This document shows, one piece after another, positions 33,481-46,589 of a DNA stretch of 64,000 nucleotides (the stretch's first letter is position 1; each line of letters starts with the position of its first letter). The notes under the pieces are model-generated. The model searched no databases and was not told the DNA's origin. It was given only the letters and a program-made list of their open reading frames with translations. This DNA comes from Pseudisothecium myosuroides (lineage: Eukaryota > Streptophyta > Bryopsida > Hypnales > Lembophyllaceae). The DNA lies in assembly GCA_951799445.1 (NCBI GenBank), contig OX637297.1, positions 3,286,001 through 3,350,000 on the forward strand. Direction: 5' to 3'. A program made the position numbers and the translations under genes.

Positions 33481-35097
33481 GCTTTTTGTTGCTGACAAAG
33501 CATGTGTCCTACCGTGGCGAGCTAATTGGTGGTGTATTGTCCCCATCGTTGAGCACATCCTCCCTCCATTCTAGAACACGCCAATGTCTATTTGTGAGCC
33601 GACTGCATTCATCACCTCGCACGTACCAAGTGACAACATGCAACACTAATATTAAGATTGGCAATCAACGCATATGTGCAAAGCAAAAAGCAAGATGTCA
33701 TGTACGTGGTAATGTTAGACAATAGCATGGAGTTGCTCATTTTTTTTGGAGGTGGAAGTGATTGTGTTTATAAACAGACACAACAAAAAATGAAAACAAC
33801 ATTCTAGGCACTCAGAACTTCAAAGACGCTTTACGTGGAGGTCAGGCATTGTCCAAAGACGCAAAGGAAGAAACAGGCTATCCCTCATTTGGTGTTAGTC
33901 CATTGTTTTTTCCACTAACATCAACACTGGGAGCGAGTAGATTGCATGACAACAATGATGAGTTGCTGCACTCCTGGTATGATTTTGATAGCTTTCTACT
34001 ATAGCTAAGACAGAGCCAAGAAATGGATGGCCACACAACTATATTGAAGGAATTGACCTTGCAATTTGAAGCCCCAACAAGCATCAACAAAGAAAGTCAT
34101 GTTGCTTTGTTGCAACTACACAACGACGTCGAAGGACATTCACCATCAGGTGCAACGAAAGAAGCAAGGCATACTAAGGCACTCAGGTTGGCATGCCAGG
34201 CAGTAGAACGGCAAAAAACCAATGCCATTACTGAGGAGGCACCATAAATTGGGCCTATATATGTGGCTCCGTTTTGCTAGCCAGGTTCCACAATGTAGTC
34301 TTGCCTATGGAACTGTCGCAGCCAATGCCTGCACACGCGGCATTAGGGCCGTTAGACGCCACTTTGAGCATGGACAACTTGGCACAACAGACATGGGTAA
34401 TTGCACAAAACACATGTACTATTTTCTGTCACACGTTGCATTTTGATTTGTTTTTTGGCCATAACTTTTGCGTTCTGGCTTCAAATGACTCAAAACTCAT
34501 ATGCAAAACACTTATGACTATTAGAACCTTTGTCTAATTTTTTGGAATTTAAAAAAAATGTTTTACTATCCAAAAATAGCCCCAAATTTTATGTCACTCT
34601 TGCTAATTTTCGTTTTTTTGAACAAATTAGTACCCAAATAAATGAACTTTGGAGCTAAAATTTGGAAGAGATGGTTTTATAGTATATTTCTAGCTACAAT
34701 TCAAAGGATTTCTAAAAACAATTAATTATATGTCGAGTAGAAGTCCACAAAATAAGCCTCTTTCTACTTGCATTTTGAAACATGTAAAAAATTATTTTGG
34801 TGGGTTTTTTAGTGAATGACCATCTTTATAGAGTTGCTTCAAATGGACACTATTTATTTTATTTATTTTATATTTTTCCTATTTTTTACTAATTAAAACA
34901 TCAAAATATGTATTTTCTTGAGATTTGACACTTTCCTAATTCTCCTACTTAGAGAATTTTTCTATGATTTTCCTTTGGTGGTTACATTCATTTTATAGGT
35001 TTATACATTAGCCATATTTAAATTTTTTTTTTTTTTTTCTAATTTTAAAGTATTCCCGAAAAAAGAACATGAGTATTGTAAAACGCAATAAAATCGG
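33481..35097. other. Spacer, AT-rich in its second half
   Basis: Short open frames around 33,486-34,540 lack motifs. From 34,440 to 35,060 the sequence is strongly AT-rich. No element ends were identified. Confidence 0.5.
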
Positions 35098-36700
35098 ATG
35101 GTGTTTTGTGCAATCACCCACATCCGATCTAAGACTCGCATTGTCAAAGGGCCCACAGTTGGTTTCATTCATTGTCGGGTGGTACTCTCAAATGCGGAGG
35201 CCTACAATCCAGTAGCGCTAGTTGTATTTGTCTTTAAAGTGCCCCAACCACTACCACCGCAACTTGAGAAGCATGCCCTTGGTAGCAATCAGTAGCAACA
35301 GGCCGATTAGAATTTCTAGCCACCTTTGCTAGGAAACATGGACTAGGTGGGACTTTTTGGATGCACTAGGAAGTCCACCGTTCACAGCAGTTTTTGGTGG
35401 CCCTACCTTTTCTATTTTCAAAATGCCGGCGAAAAATGCACTTTTTGCTTATTTCTATAACGAGAGGACTTTGGACTGCATATGCACTAATACAAACCGA
35501 TATGCTAGCAAACTGCATCAAGACACACACCAACCGCTTGGTGGATGGAAGTGGTGGCGGTTGGATAAGATTGAGTTGAAGGTGTTTCTAGCGGTCTACC
35601 TATTCATGGGAATCAAGCGCCTTCCAAAGTATCAATGCTACTAGAATCACAGCAACTAATTTTTCTACAATCCAAGTATTTTGGGCATCATGAGTTGTTG
35701 TTATGAGGACATTATGCGTTGCTTACATGTTGCTAATGACAATGTTGCAACAGTGCCTGGGGAGGACGCCAAATTTGACAAGCTCTGCAAAATGTGTTGG
35801 TTGTTCACCATAAAGCAGACCCAATTCAAGAGCAATTGGAATTTGTTTCAAGAAGTGATTGTCGAATGAGACAATGATTCTTTACAAAGGAAGGTATTAC
35901 CCTGTGCGACAATACCTATTGAGGAAATCTACAAAGTGGGAAGTCAAAGGCTAGTGTTTAGCAGATCTGCAACACAAATACATGTATGACTTCTAAATCT
36001 GTATGGGATCATTTTTCCGAGAGTCACTAGCTGAAGGCAGTAGAGGAGATGCCAAGTTGCTTCACACTAGTAATTTAATTGCTCAAAGGCTTGCATGGCT
36101 AGTTGCATGTAGTTTGTACAAATAATTACTTCACATCAATGAAGTTACTAATGGAGCCCAGATCCCTTGGCACCTATGAAGTAGGCACGGTTTGTTGCAA
36201 TTGCCTTAGTTTGCCAAAGTCATTGGTGGACCTAAAAATCCTTTCAAAGGAACCGCAAGGACTTTCCTTTGGAGGATGCATACAAGTCACAAAATTTCTT
36301 GTATTGTATTTGTTGATCAAAAGGCTGTGCTACGTATTGTTGTCTACATACTATGCTCCGATTCCTGTCCCTCTTGTAGCATAGCCAATTGTGCCTAGAT
36401 GGATGAATGGGCTTGTAACCGACTTGGATACTTTACCAATATACAAGGCATATTTGGATTTCATGCGTGGTGTCAATGTTGCAAATCAATTGAGAGGCTC
36501 CTACTCCTGTTAACACGCAACCACAAGTGATGGCACAAGATATATTTCTACTTGGTAAACACATTTGTTGTCATTGTCTACATCTTGCACAAAGTGGCCT
36601 TGGAACAGCTTGGTAAGCCACCACAACTACACCTCCAATTTGTTTTACAACTTGCCGATGAGCTCAGTCGGTTGTAGGCCCTGTAGAAGGGTATAGTATC
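35098..36700 (+). pseudogene. piggyBac-like transposase remnant
   Basis: Fragments in order match the piggyBac transposase layout (DDE_Tnp_1_7): an N-terminal NERTLDCICTNTNRYA segment near 35,460; ELKVFLAVYLFMGIKRLPKY near 35,573, where family members have a Met-Gly-Ile-x-x-x-Pro block; IMRCLHVANDN near 35,713; KFDKLCKMCWLFTIK; VCTNNYFTSMKLL near 36,112, where active copies have Asp before the Asn; and DFMRGVNVANQLRGSY near 36,460. Many stops and shifts, and the catalytic Asp replaced by Asn, show that it is dead. No TTAA duplication was identified. Confidence 0.72.
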
Positions 36701-38523
36701 CCAATTTTGTTTGGCAGTGCCCGGTGTTCATGATCTTATTTGAAGTGCACATTGCTGCAATTGCCGCTTCTGCCAAGGCAGACGTCAAACAAATTTCTAA
36801 TGTCTACACCTTGGTGAATGTTTCTATAGAAGCCACTCTATTTTGAGAAGATGAGTGGATACTTGCAATTCATGTGCGGCAAATTGGAGAGCATTGCTAG
36901 TGCTCAAATGACATGTACAAAGACTATGAATACAATAAATTTTATCTACTATAATTATACAACATTAAGCAGCTGAGTAGATTGTATGGTTACTGACTAC
37001 ATGCTAGTTGGAATAGGCATCTTTAGTGCAGGTAATTGTATTTTTTAGCTGTGAAGAGATTTGGGGACCTTAGTTTTTATATGAATTGCAGTTGCATTTT
37101 GGGACATGCTGAGCAGTGAAATTTGATAATGTCATTGATGGAAGCGTACATGCTGCAGGAAAGTGACTAGGTGGTGGAACACGGACGAGGATAGCTTCAC
37201 TCCATTGCAAACTTGCACAGTTTGGTGGGCAATTTTTTTTGAAGCCAAATTTATAATCATAGGACTGCAGTTGGCCTTTGTGCACGTATTTGCAGTCATT
37301 GTACAAATTGTGCACCCTAGTGTGCACCATGTCTAATAGAACGTTGTTTTTCTTGAGGTCAATAGGTCTACTACTTCATGCAAAGACATCGTCATTGGCT
37401 GCTCTGGAAGACCTCTGGTCATTGGTGACAATGTAAAAAAATTGTAAAAAGCTCCGGACATGCAGTGCTCCATTTTCATCCCTAATACGGGTTCTATATT
37501 TGCTCTGAGTTCTGCCTATTGCACTTAAGAGTTTCTATAATGAAATAGAAGTATCATATAACAGCCAACCATGATTTCACACAATCACTAAGCACAGCAA
37601 AGGCGAATCACTGCAGCATTTGATTTGCAATTCCTTTCCCTTGGGACACCATTCCTTTGAAAAATTCGTTGCTGACATCCGGGGTTTTTTGTGCAAACGG
37701 CTGACGTCAATTCCAACGAATCAGTATGTAATTTCTTGACTAATGAGTGAGGCAGCACTGAAGTATGATCTTGGTCAGGAGGGTACGCTGACCGGCAACA
37801 ACCTTCTTCCCATTTCGCATGTTGACAAGTCAGAAGAAAAGTGCCCGGAATTGGTTGCTTCTGCAGCTACGACTAAGTCGAACTCAATGCAAGATGTCCA
37901 TTTCCCAAATGATTTACAATTTCCAAGGTCTGTAAATCTCATGCGGTAGTAGACATGAGCTATAATCACTGTATTTTCAGTAATTTTGCAGACATCTCCT
38001 GTGCCTCGAATTGCAAGTGCATGAAGAAGAAACGCACTGCTGTGTAGTCAACGGCTTGAAGTTTACAATTAAACATTATAATCTCACCATTTGCAAAACA
38101 ATTCACGCCATTTCTTGTCCTCAGTCATAGTAGTCACACATCTTATGGTTAATTCATATCCTCCACTCTCCTCGTTATCAAGGGATGACCTCCAAGATTT
38201 CTTTGTTTTCCCACTACTACAACGCTTCTCAACGACTACAACCACTAAGGTATTAAATAACCTTATACAACATCGATACATATTTCTTTTAATTCAAATC
38301 CTTGCAAAACCCTCCGCAGGGCTTATTCGGACCATTATAGGTGCACATACCTTATTTCTCTCCTCTTATGCTTCCAACTTCCATGTTTCCAAATCTGAAC
38401 TCTACTCAAACGAATATGGCATGGCTTTTTCGGTGAAAACGATAATCAAATACATTCAATTCTAAAAGTACTCTTACCTTATAAGGACGCAAGCAGAGCA
38501 AATTATTAATTCACACAACGCTT
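36701..38523. other. Spacer without convincing genes
   Basis: A few short frames (for example 38,091-38,465 on the plus strand) have no recognisable motif. It may contain the 3' end of the piggyBac element, which I could not delimit. Confidence 0.45.
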
Positions 38524-38823
38524 CTAAGGTAGGGGGTTGTAAAAGCGACCCTTTAAGAGCTGATTGCATATTTGGGAGAACCTAAACTCCTTAAAACAAT
38601 TTTCAATAAATTTTCATGGTAAGAAAAATGGAATTGGCATTTAACCCAAGTCGTTTCATATTTCTTGGACCTTCATGGAATTAGTTATGAATTTTTGAAG
38701 TTGAAAACACAATGGTTTCTAAAAGCGAACCCTTCTTGGAATGTACACTTCTGGTACATGTTAGAGGTAAAATGTACCAAATTGCTTTTGGAGACAAGTC
38801 GCTTTTACAGCCCCCTACCTTAG
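38524..38823. mobile_element. 300-bp MITE, possibly hAT-like
   Basis: Left end CTAAGGTAGGGGGTTGTAAA is matched by the complement at the right end (TTTACAGCCCCCTACCTTAG), with one mismatch. The TAGGGGG-TGTAAAAGCG ends resemble hAT termini, but no 8-base duplication was seen outside the inverted repeat, so the superfamily is uncertain. Confidence 0.65.
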
Positions 38824-39431
38824 TGGAGTTGCCCCCTCGGTATGCGTACAACACTACACTGAATTAGCACAATCTCTTGCAGTTTCAGAATTATTAACAA
38901 AATTTCAACCTCATCCAGTAAATACCTCCATGCACTAAAAACTTCTCCACCAGAAATCATAATTTGCAAGAGGAATAGCACCATCCGTTTTTCCAGACTC
39001 AACCTCACCCAAATTATATTTCAATATATAAGCTCCCAGTGACGGGAAGTCGTTAAAGCTACACGTATTATTCACTGGGCTATTCAGCTTATACTGCAAC
39101 ACTGAAAGGATTAGACAGAGCAGACACCACTATAATATAGTATCTCAACTGAGTATCTCAACAAATGGGCATAGCCAGCATCCATGAATTCTGATACTCC
39201 TTAATGTGCTCCAAGAGTTTTTCCTGAAACATCAAACTGGTCCGAGCATATCATCTGCCTAAATCAAAGAGCCGAGGAAGACGGAGAGATATAATTAAAA
39301 CAGTGGGAAGAATCTGATCTTTCACACAGTCGTGAAATGGTAAATCTAAGATCTGCAAGCGGTATGCACATGCTGAGGCCCGATGACAGATGGTGTCTTA
39401 TAAGACGAGACACTTTCTTTTCCGCAGCCAG
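38824..39431. other. 3' flank of the OCTOPUS-like gene
   Basis: No element or independent gene is seen. It is likely the 3' untranslated or downstream region of the minus-strand gene at 39.4-41.1 kb. Confidence 0.4.
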
Positions 39432-40973
39432 TCATTTGAAGAGATGCCTAAGAACCAAACTTTCGAGTGTCAGAGCTCCCCTCGCAGGATCTTTGGACGT
39501 TTGAACAAGGTGGCCTTCGATGCCTGTACAGGCGTGACTCGGGGCCAATCTCCTTTGTGTCACTGACATGATTGATGACCAGTCTGTCTTGTTCTGAGCA
39601 GTAAAAGGGACCTCTCTGGAATGATTTGATGGACGAAACGCTGTACATCCGTCACGAGAAGGGGGTGAAGTAGAGTCCTGCACGCCATCTGTGAATAATC
39701 TGGTCCCTCTATGGCCCTGGACATTGACTGGTTTAGATAGATCGAGAGACTACTGTGCATGTAACGAGTCCCTTGATAGACTGTCCCTCTTTATGTCCAT
39801 AGTGCTACGGGCTAGGTACAATGGACTAGTTTTATTGCTAGGAGACAACGTCCGTGACCACGAAGTACTCTTGCTTGCAAGCGAAACATGAGAGGCAGAG
39901 GCCGGTTTCACCTTGGACAGTGAGGACCTTGCGGACTTAGAAATGCAGTCTCCAGGGCTTGGCTTCGGTGAAAACACACGGGACAACGGGCTACTTCTGC
40001 AGTCAGAAGTCATAGGAGGATACTGTCTTCTGTAAGAAGTCGTGAAGCCCACGGGTGTTGGTTTAAGTGTCTCAACTTTGAGTCCATTGAGAGGACTACG
40101 GTGGCTACCGGACCGGGAAAAAACCCTCCAAGATGATGACTTGCTACTTGGGTGTGGCACCGGTTGAACTGGGGATGGAGCACCACAGGCTTGATTATCA
40201 TCTGGAGTTTGGGGCCCATAATCTGTTGACACAGAAACATGTGGCTCACGTTTCGCCTCTCTACTGCTCTTACTCCTTCTCCACCGCGTCTGAAAACCTT
40301 CTGGAGTAATTGATTTGTGAGTGAATTTAGATACAAAAGAAGATGATCCTGTCCATGCAGTGGTCTTAATGCTACTGGTCAAATCACACTTCGAGTCCCC
40401 ATAACCCAGTCGTGTTTCACTACCTGCAGCGTACTGCTGTCCATAGAACCTCTCCTCTCTCAACTCTTCGGCTCCATTTTGGCCACGGGGGTTACAGTGA
40501 TGCGTATCTCGAACCTCTGTATTCCGCCTGCTCTTTTCGTCAGGCTGCTTATCTGATTTCCATAATGAGGTTAATGCACTTCGAAGTGAAGCTATCCGGT
40601 GAAATGCAACTCCCCAAGTAGATTTGGCTTTTGAACTTGTAGCGTCCTTCGGTTTCCCGGAGTCGGATAAACTTTTATCTCGTGAAATAATATCTCCCTC
40701 GGGTTTACGCTCCTTTTTACTACGACTTCGATAACTCACACTTGGATAAATAGGTTGAAAACTCTGAGCGCTACTCTCTCTCTCTCTTGAGAATTCTGCA
40801 ACAGAAGTTGATAACAAGGCTCCAGTATAAGTATCAAGTGACTCTTGGTACTCCCCTTGATATGCAGCAAGCTTTGCAAGAGATTTCCGTAAACATAATG
40901 CACAAACACCTTCACCTTGTAGCCCCAGGTGCCACTTGCACCCAGGCCGAGAACTTCCTCCTCTATCTCCCAT
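39432..40973 (-). CDS. Probable host gene: OCTOPUS/DUF740-type Ser-rich protein
   Basis: An uninterrupted 407-codon frame starts at the ATG at 40,971-40,973. Near the N-terminus is CKWHLGLQGEGVCALCLRKS, the Cys/His pattern (C..H...GVC..CLR) seen in plant OCTOPUS-like/DUF740 proteins, which act at the plasma membrane in vascular patterning. The rest is Ser/Arg/Pro-rich and low complexity, typical of that family's disordered body. The frame meets TAG at 39,750, after LHAQ. The same frame then stays open for about 106 codons to a TGA at 39,432, so the natural end could be either; a premature TAG is possible. Codon texture and lack of internal stops distinguish it from the surrounding transposon genes. 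The family call rests on one motif. Confidence 0.55.
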
Positions 40974-41088
40974 AGTCCTAGATATTCATTAAACCGGAGC
41001 CTTGTCACGTTTTCGTAACAATAGAATCGCAGTGCTCAAGATCATTATCCTTGCTTGTATTGGTCTTCAACTCTACCAGTGCATCGAG
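40974..41088 (-). promoter_or_regulatory. 5' untranslated exon of the OCTOPUS-like gene
   Basis: On the minus strand a T-rich acceptor (GCATTTTCAG) ends at 41,089. The following 115 bases lead to the ATG without a better start, so a spliced leader is likely, with an intron extending toward 42 kb. Confidence 0.5.
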
Positions 41089-42340
41089 CTGAAAATGCAA
41101 AAGCTAATCAAAATCTGCAACTCAAGCCACTGAGAACAGATTGAGTGTAATAATTATAATATGGCAGTCAAGTAAGCCCCAAGCTTAAAATCGCTAATGA
41201 GTTACAAGAGTATTCTGTGCAAGATAAATCCCACACTACAAATTAATGACGGATTAGGGATGCACAATCTGACAATTAAAAATGACCCGAAGACAGAATT
41301 CCGCATTAAACTTAAGCCCCTGATTTAATCAGAAGGGGAAGTACTAGCAAAAACGACAACCCTAGCTCAAATCAAACTTCTCAACAATGTAGTGCATGCA
41401 GGTAGTATGCCAAACCCCAAAAATTAAAAGTTAGTCATCAGACGAGCGTGCCACCACTAATTTCACACCTCTCAGGAGACAATGAGATCTCCAAATGCCC
41501 CCTTCTGCCATTGATGAAAGACGACAATGCTTCCGAACAAGAAACTGGTAGGGTTTCAGATTCTTCTATCATATATTGTTCAATCCGACATCGACTTTCT
41601 CTTTAAATGACGCACTCAAGGATCTCGTAAAATACCCAAACCAAGTTCTAAGACAAGCTCAATTGTCCAAATCTAGTGACAATACACTTGGTATCTTTCG
41701 TAGACAGCCCTGCGATAGTCTCATCCGAAAATTCCAATTCGAATAGTCAGTCCTATTACGGGTGAGCATGAATCATTATCTTCGTAAGCGTGAAATCATT
41801 CACAGGACGAGCAAGCAAACGAAACCTATTGGCAACCTTTCTTCGCAAGATGGGCGGCTTGAGTGCTAAGAGCATTAGGTCGGAACAATAACTCAAAAAC
41901 GGAACAACGGCACATGTACTCTCACCTTCATAACTGTCAAATCATTCGCAGGGCCAGCAACCATTCACGTCCTTAAATTTCCACCTCAAACTCGTCTATC
42001 CCTCCCACAGATTGTTCCGCGAGATCCGCACACGAAAAGCTTCTGCCTATTAAAAACTCGACCGCAAACCTCCAAACCTAAACAACCCAACAAATACGAC
42101 CAAAGACGGGTCTCAAAACCTCGAAGAACAATTCTAAAATGTAAATGTCGTAACCCCAAGGAGCAAGCAACTGAAGGTGGAAATACCACAGCCCGACCGA
42201 GACGAACATCCAAGGAGCATTCAACCCGACCGAGATGACAATCGGAGGAACGCTTACAACCCTACTGGAAAGACCCATGTAATCCGTTTACTCGTTTCAC
42301 AGATTTAGATTTATGACATTCAACAACATTTTTTCTGCAT
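41089..42340 (-). other. Probable leader intron or promoter of the OCTOPUS-like gene
   Basis: No long open frame or repeat. The sequence is of mixed composition, unlike the AT-rich transposon-poor spacers. The first exon cannot be placed. Confidence 0.35.
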
Positions 42341-42460
42341 GCCGTAAGGTTGGACCACCAATTACCAACCGGGTACGGGTCTCGGACTTCTAGGGTACCA
42401 GTATTTTGGGCCAGGCAGGACTTCGCTGGGAACCGGATCTTGGAGGCCGGTTTTCATAAG
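42341..42460. other. CCGG-rich segment
   Basis: Contains AACCGGGTACGGG, GGGAACCGGATCTTGG and GGCCGG within 100 bases. It resembles the CCGG-rich segments near 6,330-6,425 and 29,770-29,870. Confidence 0.4.
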
Positions 42461-45149
42461 GTGCAGGACATGCACATCTGCAAGATCCGACAGGAAATGC
42501 CAACTGCCACGGAAATTATAGCGTGTATTATTGGCAAATCTATAGGCTTGTATTAGCAATATTGGTGGCTTGTATTTGCGGTGATTGGCAACATGTATTA
42601 GCGGTGATTAAATGCATATGAGAGTGGCATACCAACTCACAGAAGCTAATTTTGAGATCAATGGTGGTTACTTAGTACATGTGCATGCTAATGGATAATG
42701 GAATTGCCACTGAGCAGTTTCTAGAACCTCCTATGAGTAATTGAGACATTCGCACTGTGGAATATGAATCTACTATCGAGCAACAATGTAAGCATTTTGG
42801 GCCCTGAGGAGTTCATCACATTTGCAATTATCGTCAGTGTTTGGTAAGCTTATACCTTTGCCAAGTCTTTTTTTTTGGAATTTTTTTTTAAGCATGAAAT
42901 GTAAGTTAATGTCATTGGCATCAAAAGAATGCGTTGGCGAATTTGTCGTTGAAGGTGCTTCAAAACACTAGCATGGAGGTTGCACGTCATGAGGAAGATT
43001 ATGTCAAAGGTTTGCCGCATGTGGAGGTGACAGACGGGGAGATTCATACAATTGTGAACAAAGGGCACTTCTTGCCAAGCTTCAAGTACGTGAGGTTGCC
43101 AAGCCCTTCTAATGAAGATCATGGCTGCAATTGGGATTTACAAGTAGAGTCAGTTTGTATTGATAACTATATGTCAGTACGTAGGCTTCTGGGAGTTGAG
43201 AGGATATTCCTGACTAGTTGAAAGTTTGGATACTGGCAAGGATTATGTATCAAAAATTGACTATTGGGCCTGCAATGACATACATGTGTGACTGACGTGA
43301 GTTATCTCAGCCAGATCAATGACCACCCTTCAGTTCCTTTTAATTGTGTGAATAAGTTGGTCCTTTTTTTTATTCGTAATTATGAAAAACTTCAAATGGA
43401 AGTGCAGTCTTGTTACGTATTGATGGCTTCTCACAATATTGATTGACAAAAGATGTCATTTGCATTTTTTAATAGCTACCTTGTAGTCAATGTGAAATTA
43501 CACTTGGAAGATACGAGCTCTGAACTTTATAACTTTCTGCTTATTTCGGTAGCTCAAAGCAATAAAACTATTTCCTACCTAGAAGTATTGAATTGTCCAA
43601 ACTAACTCTTAAATTTATATAAATTTATAAAAAAGAAAATACCACAAAATGAGTTTCTTCACTCACAATCCACATGTTCATAGTGCTCCAAGAATTTGTA
43701 ATTATGAAATTTTACCAGTCTAAAGGTCTACATTAGTAAACTTTAAAACAAGATGAATATGAGGGAAGTGAGCGATCTAAAAAAGAGACTATCAAGAAGT
43801 TTCTTAGAAATTAGTTCCTTAATTCCATTGCTTGAAGCTAGCATTCAAATTAACAATTGTAGTCCACATGTAGAAAGCATTTCAAAGCTACTAACATGAA
43901 TATTGAAATTGGAAATCAATTCATCTTCCCTAACAATGAGTACTGTTTCCTTTACTTAAGCACCAAATTGGTAAAAGTACACTTCTATCTGCAACCTGTA
44001 TACAAAACCAAAATGCTAGTTGTCAATTACATAACAAGGCATGCAAAGATACTTAAAGTTCAATAGTATAGTAGACAACATCAATCAAGTATAGAGCCTT
44101 TCAGAATTTAAAGTTACGAATTCCTTTTCATGTCAACAGGAACTTCATTTTCATATTGATTGCAGCTAGAATTTACAGCAGACTGGGATTACGAACTATG
44201 AAGGAACGAAAAAGAAGCCACATAGCTTGACTACTAGTATTGTGTGTCTAACTGCCCTCAACGTAAGATGGTCTACTTGCAGTTATCGTTGAGCATCAAA
44301 TTCATGTCTGCATTCTTACAAGTCATACACCATAGAATTCCCGTGAATAGTACTAATCAAAAAAGTTCTCTAAACTCGTGCCTATCAGTTTGCAGGCGTT
44401 GCCTTCTTCTATGGCAATTCTTCTGACCACAAGTATACACCAACCACGCACATGGCGGCACACACCACCGCCTTGCATGAAGAAGAGCTGCATGACTATC
44501 GAGGCCTCCATCGCATGACAGGGGAAGCACTAGGAAGTAGTAACGAGGATGAAGATAGCAATTTTGAAAATTTCTCAAATGACAAGCAACCCATTGACTA
44601 TGCCAACTTGGAGGCCCTGTATGTGGATCATTATCAATGTCAAAATGGAGTGACAACACAAGGTCCATGACAACAACTTGCAATCCCCGAGTTGGCACAG
44701 TGTTGCAGCACTACAACTTAGAAGTTGGACCCCTCAACAAATAGAGGGCACACATTCACAAATCCGCTCAGGCAGGGCTCTCGCAATCTCCAACGGTGTA
44801 CACCTGCTAGGAGGCCCGCTAGACATTCCACCTAAGGTAGGCATCTCAAATGCGCCATTGACCTTAAAGCGCCATCTTCAGTGTGTACATCTCCAAAATC
44901 AGATATGTGCCTCCGTGAAAGAAACACTTTTAGAACCAAACTTTGTTCCTTCATAACTTTTGCATACAATATCAAAATGTTGCGTTCTTTGGTACGTTGG
45001 AACCTCCTTTCCCTTGCCAATAAGAACATATAAGGATTTGAATAGTCTAATAGTAGTAATTAGGCACAATAGCAATTAGTGGCGGTTTTGAGATACTTAC
45101 TTTATGACATGGATTGGAACAGTCAATCAAAGTTCGCAGCAGACCTTAC
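42461..45149. other. Spacer with short unassigned frames
   Basis: Frames at 42,934-43,221 (VEVTDGEIHTIVNKGHFLPS within it) and 44,452-44,670 on the plus strand are open but unrecognised. The remainder is AT-rich without element ends. Confidence 0.4.
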
Positions 45150-45154
45150 TAGAG

Positions 45155-45417
45155 TATTGAATACCGCTCCGAAATCCTACATTTCTCATTCATCTAGCCA
45201 CCTATACATCCAACTAGGGCTAACACAAGTTTGTTAGTAACAATAATTCAAAGTAATTAGTAACAGTAACCTAGTAGTATTGTACATTTGTTAATTAGAC
45301 TTAGTGGGGTTTAGAAAACGAAGTAGTGAATAAGCGTAAGCCTCCACTACTCTTGTTATATTTAATCATAATCTTTTCTCTTTAAGATCATCTCAATGAA
45401 TTGAAGCAAGTTCAACA
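45155..45417 (+). repeat. 5' LTR of the copia element
   Basis: The LTR is 263 bases, ending ATTGAAGCAAGTTCAACA. It differs from the 3' LTR at scattered positions, many of them transitions, so the insertion is not recent. Confidence 0.92.
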
Positions 45418-45429
45418 TGGTATCCGAGC
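45418..45429 (+). other. Primer binding site
   Basis: TGGTATCCGAGC directly follows the LTR and differs by one base from the common plant copia site TGGTATCAGAGC, complementary to initiator methionine tRNA. Confidence 0.85.
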
Positions 45430-45721
45430 AAATGGTTTGATCACAATTTAAACAAAGAGATCACCATAGAGAACGAGAGCAAGAGAATAGAGTCAAGCTG
45501 AACCTGAGGAGTGGAGCCCAAGGTGAGTATTGTCAAGATCTTGAAGTCAATTTAGCATTGCTCTTGAAACATGAGAGTGTCGATCGGGTCAAAGATAGAA
45601 GTAAAGTCCGAGTGGAACATAGATCAGAGTATCAGTTGAAGCGCTGCTCTTGAATGACAGAAGATGAGGATTATTATTTAGTCAAGAGATGGAATTTAGT
45701 CTTTAGTCAAACCTAGCAAAG

Positions 45722-46560
45722 ATGGCAGAATTAGGCAATGTTGCATTTAGGGAGGGAGACAAGTTAAAAAGGTTCATAAACTATTACATACAGGCCTTGA
45801 AGATGAGGGCAATTCTGAGAGTAGAGGGACACTGGGCCTTAATTGAGACAAAGCAGAATCCTACTAACTTTCCTGTTACAATAGAAGGAGAGAGCATGAC
45901 CGAAGCACAATTGAAGCGAAAGAAAACCCTAGCGTGTTGGTTATTATTGTTATCAATGTCCAATGACATTATCGATCTTATTGCAGAACATACAGATCCC
46001 GGCCTAGAAAACACTTAAAAACTAGTTTAACTTTGGAGATCAGTCCCAGATACTTACTCTGATGGGGCAACTACAATCACTCCACATGCATGAGGGAAGT
46101 TCAATTGAAGAATACATCAAGAAGGTAAGGGAGCTTAAAAACCGCCTAAATAGCATAGAAGAAAAGCTATCAGACTGGAATGTCAATCAGCTAGTTATGA
46201 ATGGAATACCACGATTGTGCGAGAGCACAATTCAGACACTCACCCACCTCGACTCCCAATATGACATTTGACAAGCTAAGCGCGAGCCTTCTGTCGAAAG
46301 CACACCAACACCAACATCGTGACCAACAAATTGGCGATGAGGAGGTGCTACTACAAGTTTCTAGAGACAACCGAGCCTTCTTAGACAAGGAAGATGTTGG
46401 CCACTGCATGGTCGAGGACCTCCAAGTAGTGGACACTTCGGCATACAGATGTATTCATGCCCACTATCGGTTTGCTTCAACTGTCATCTTTCTAGACACC
46501 TTGTCCAAGATTGTAAGGTACCTTGCAAGCCCCTTGCACATCACAGTTAGGAGTCTGTAA
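45722..46560 (+). pseudogene. copia gag remnant
   Basis: It begins MAELGNVAF and contains the gag-like WALIETKQNP and LHMHEGSSIEEYIKKV patterns in separate frames. A CX2CX4HX4C zinc knuckle is readable at 46473-46514 in a shifted frame. At least two frameshifts and several stops. Confidence 0.75.
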
Positions 46561-46589
46561 AGCATGCGATCTATGCAAACTCAGCAGAA

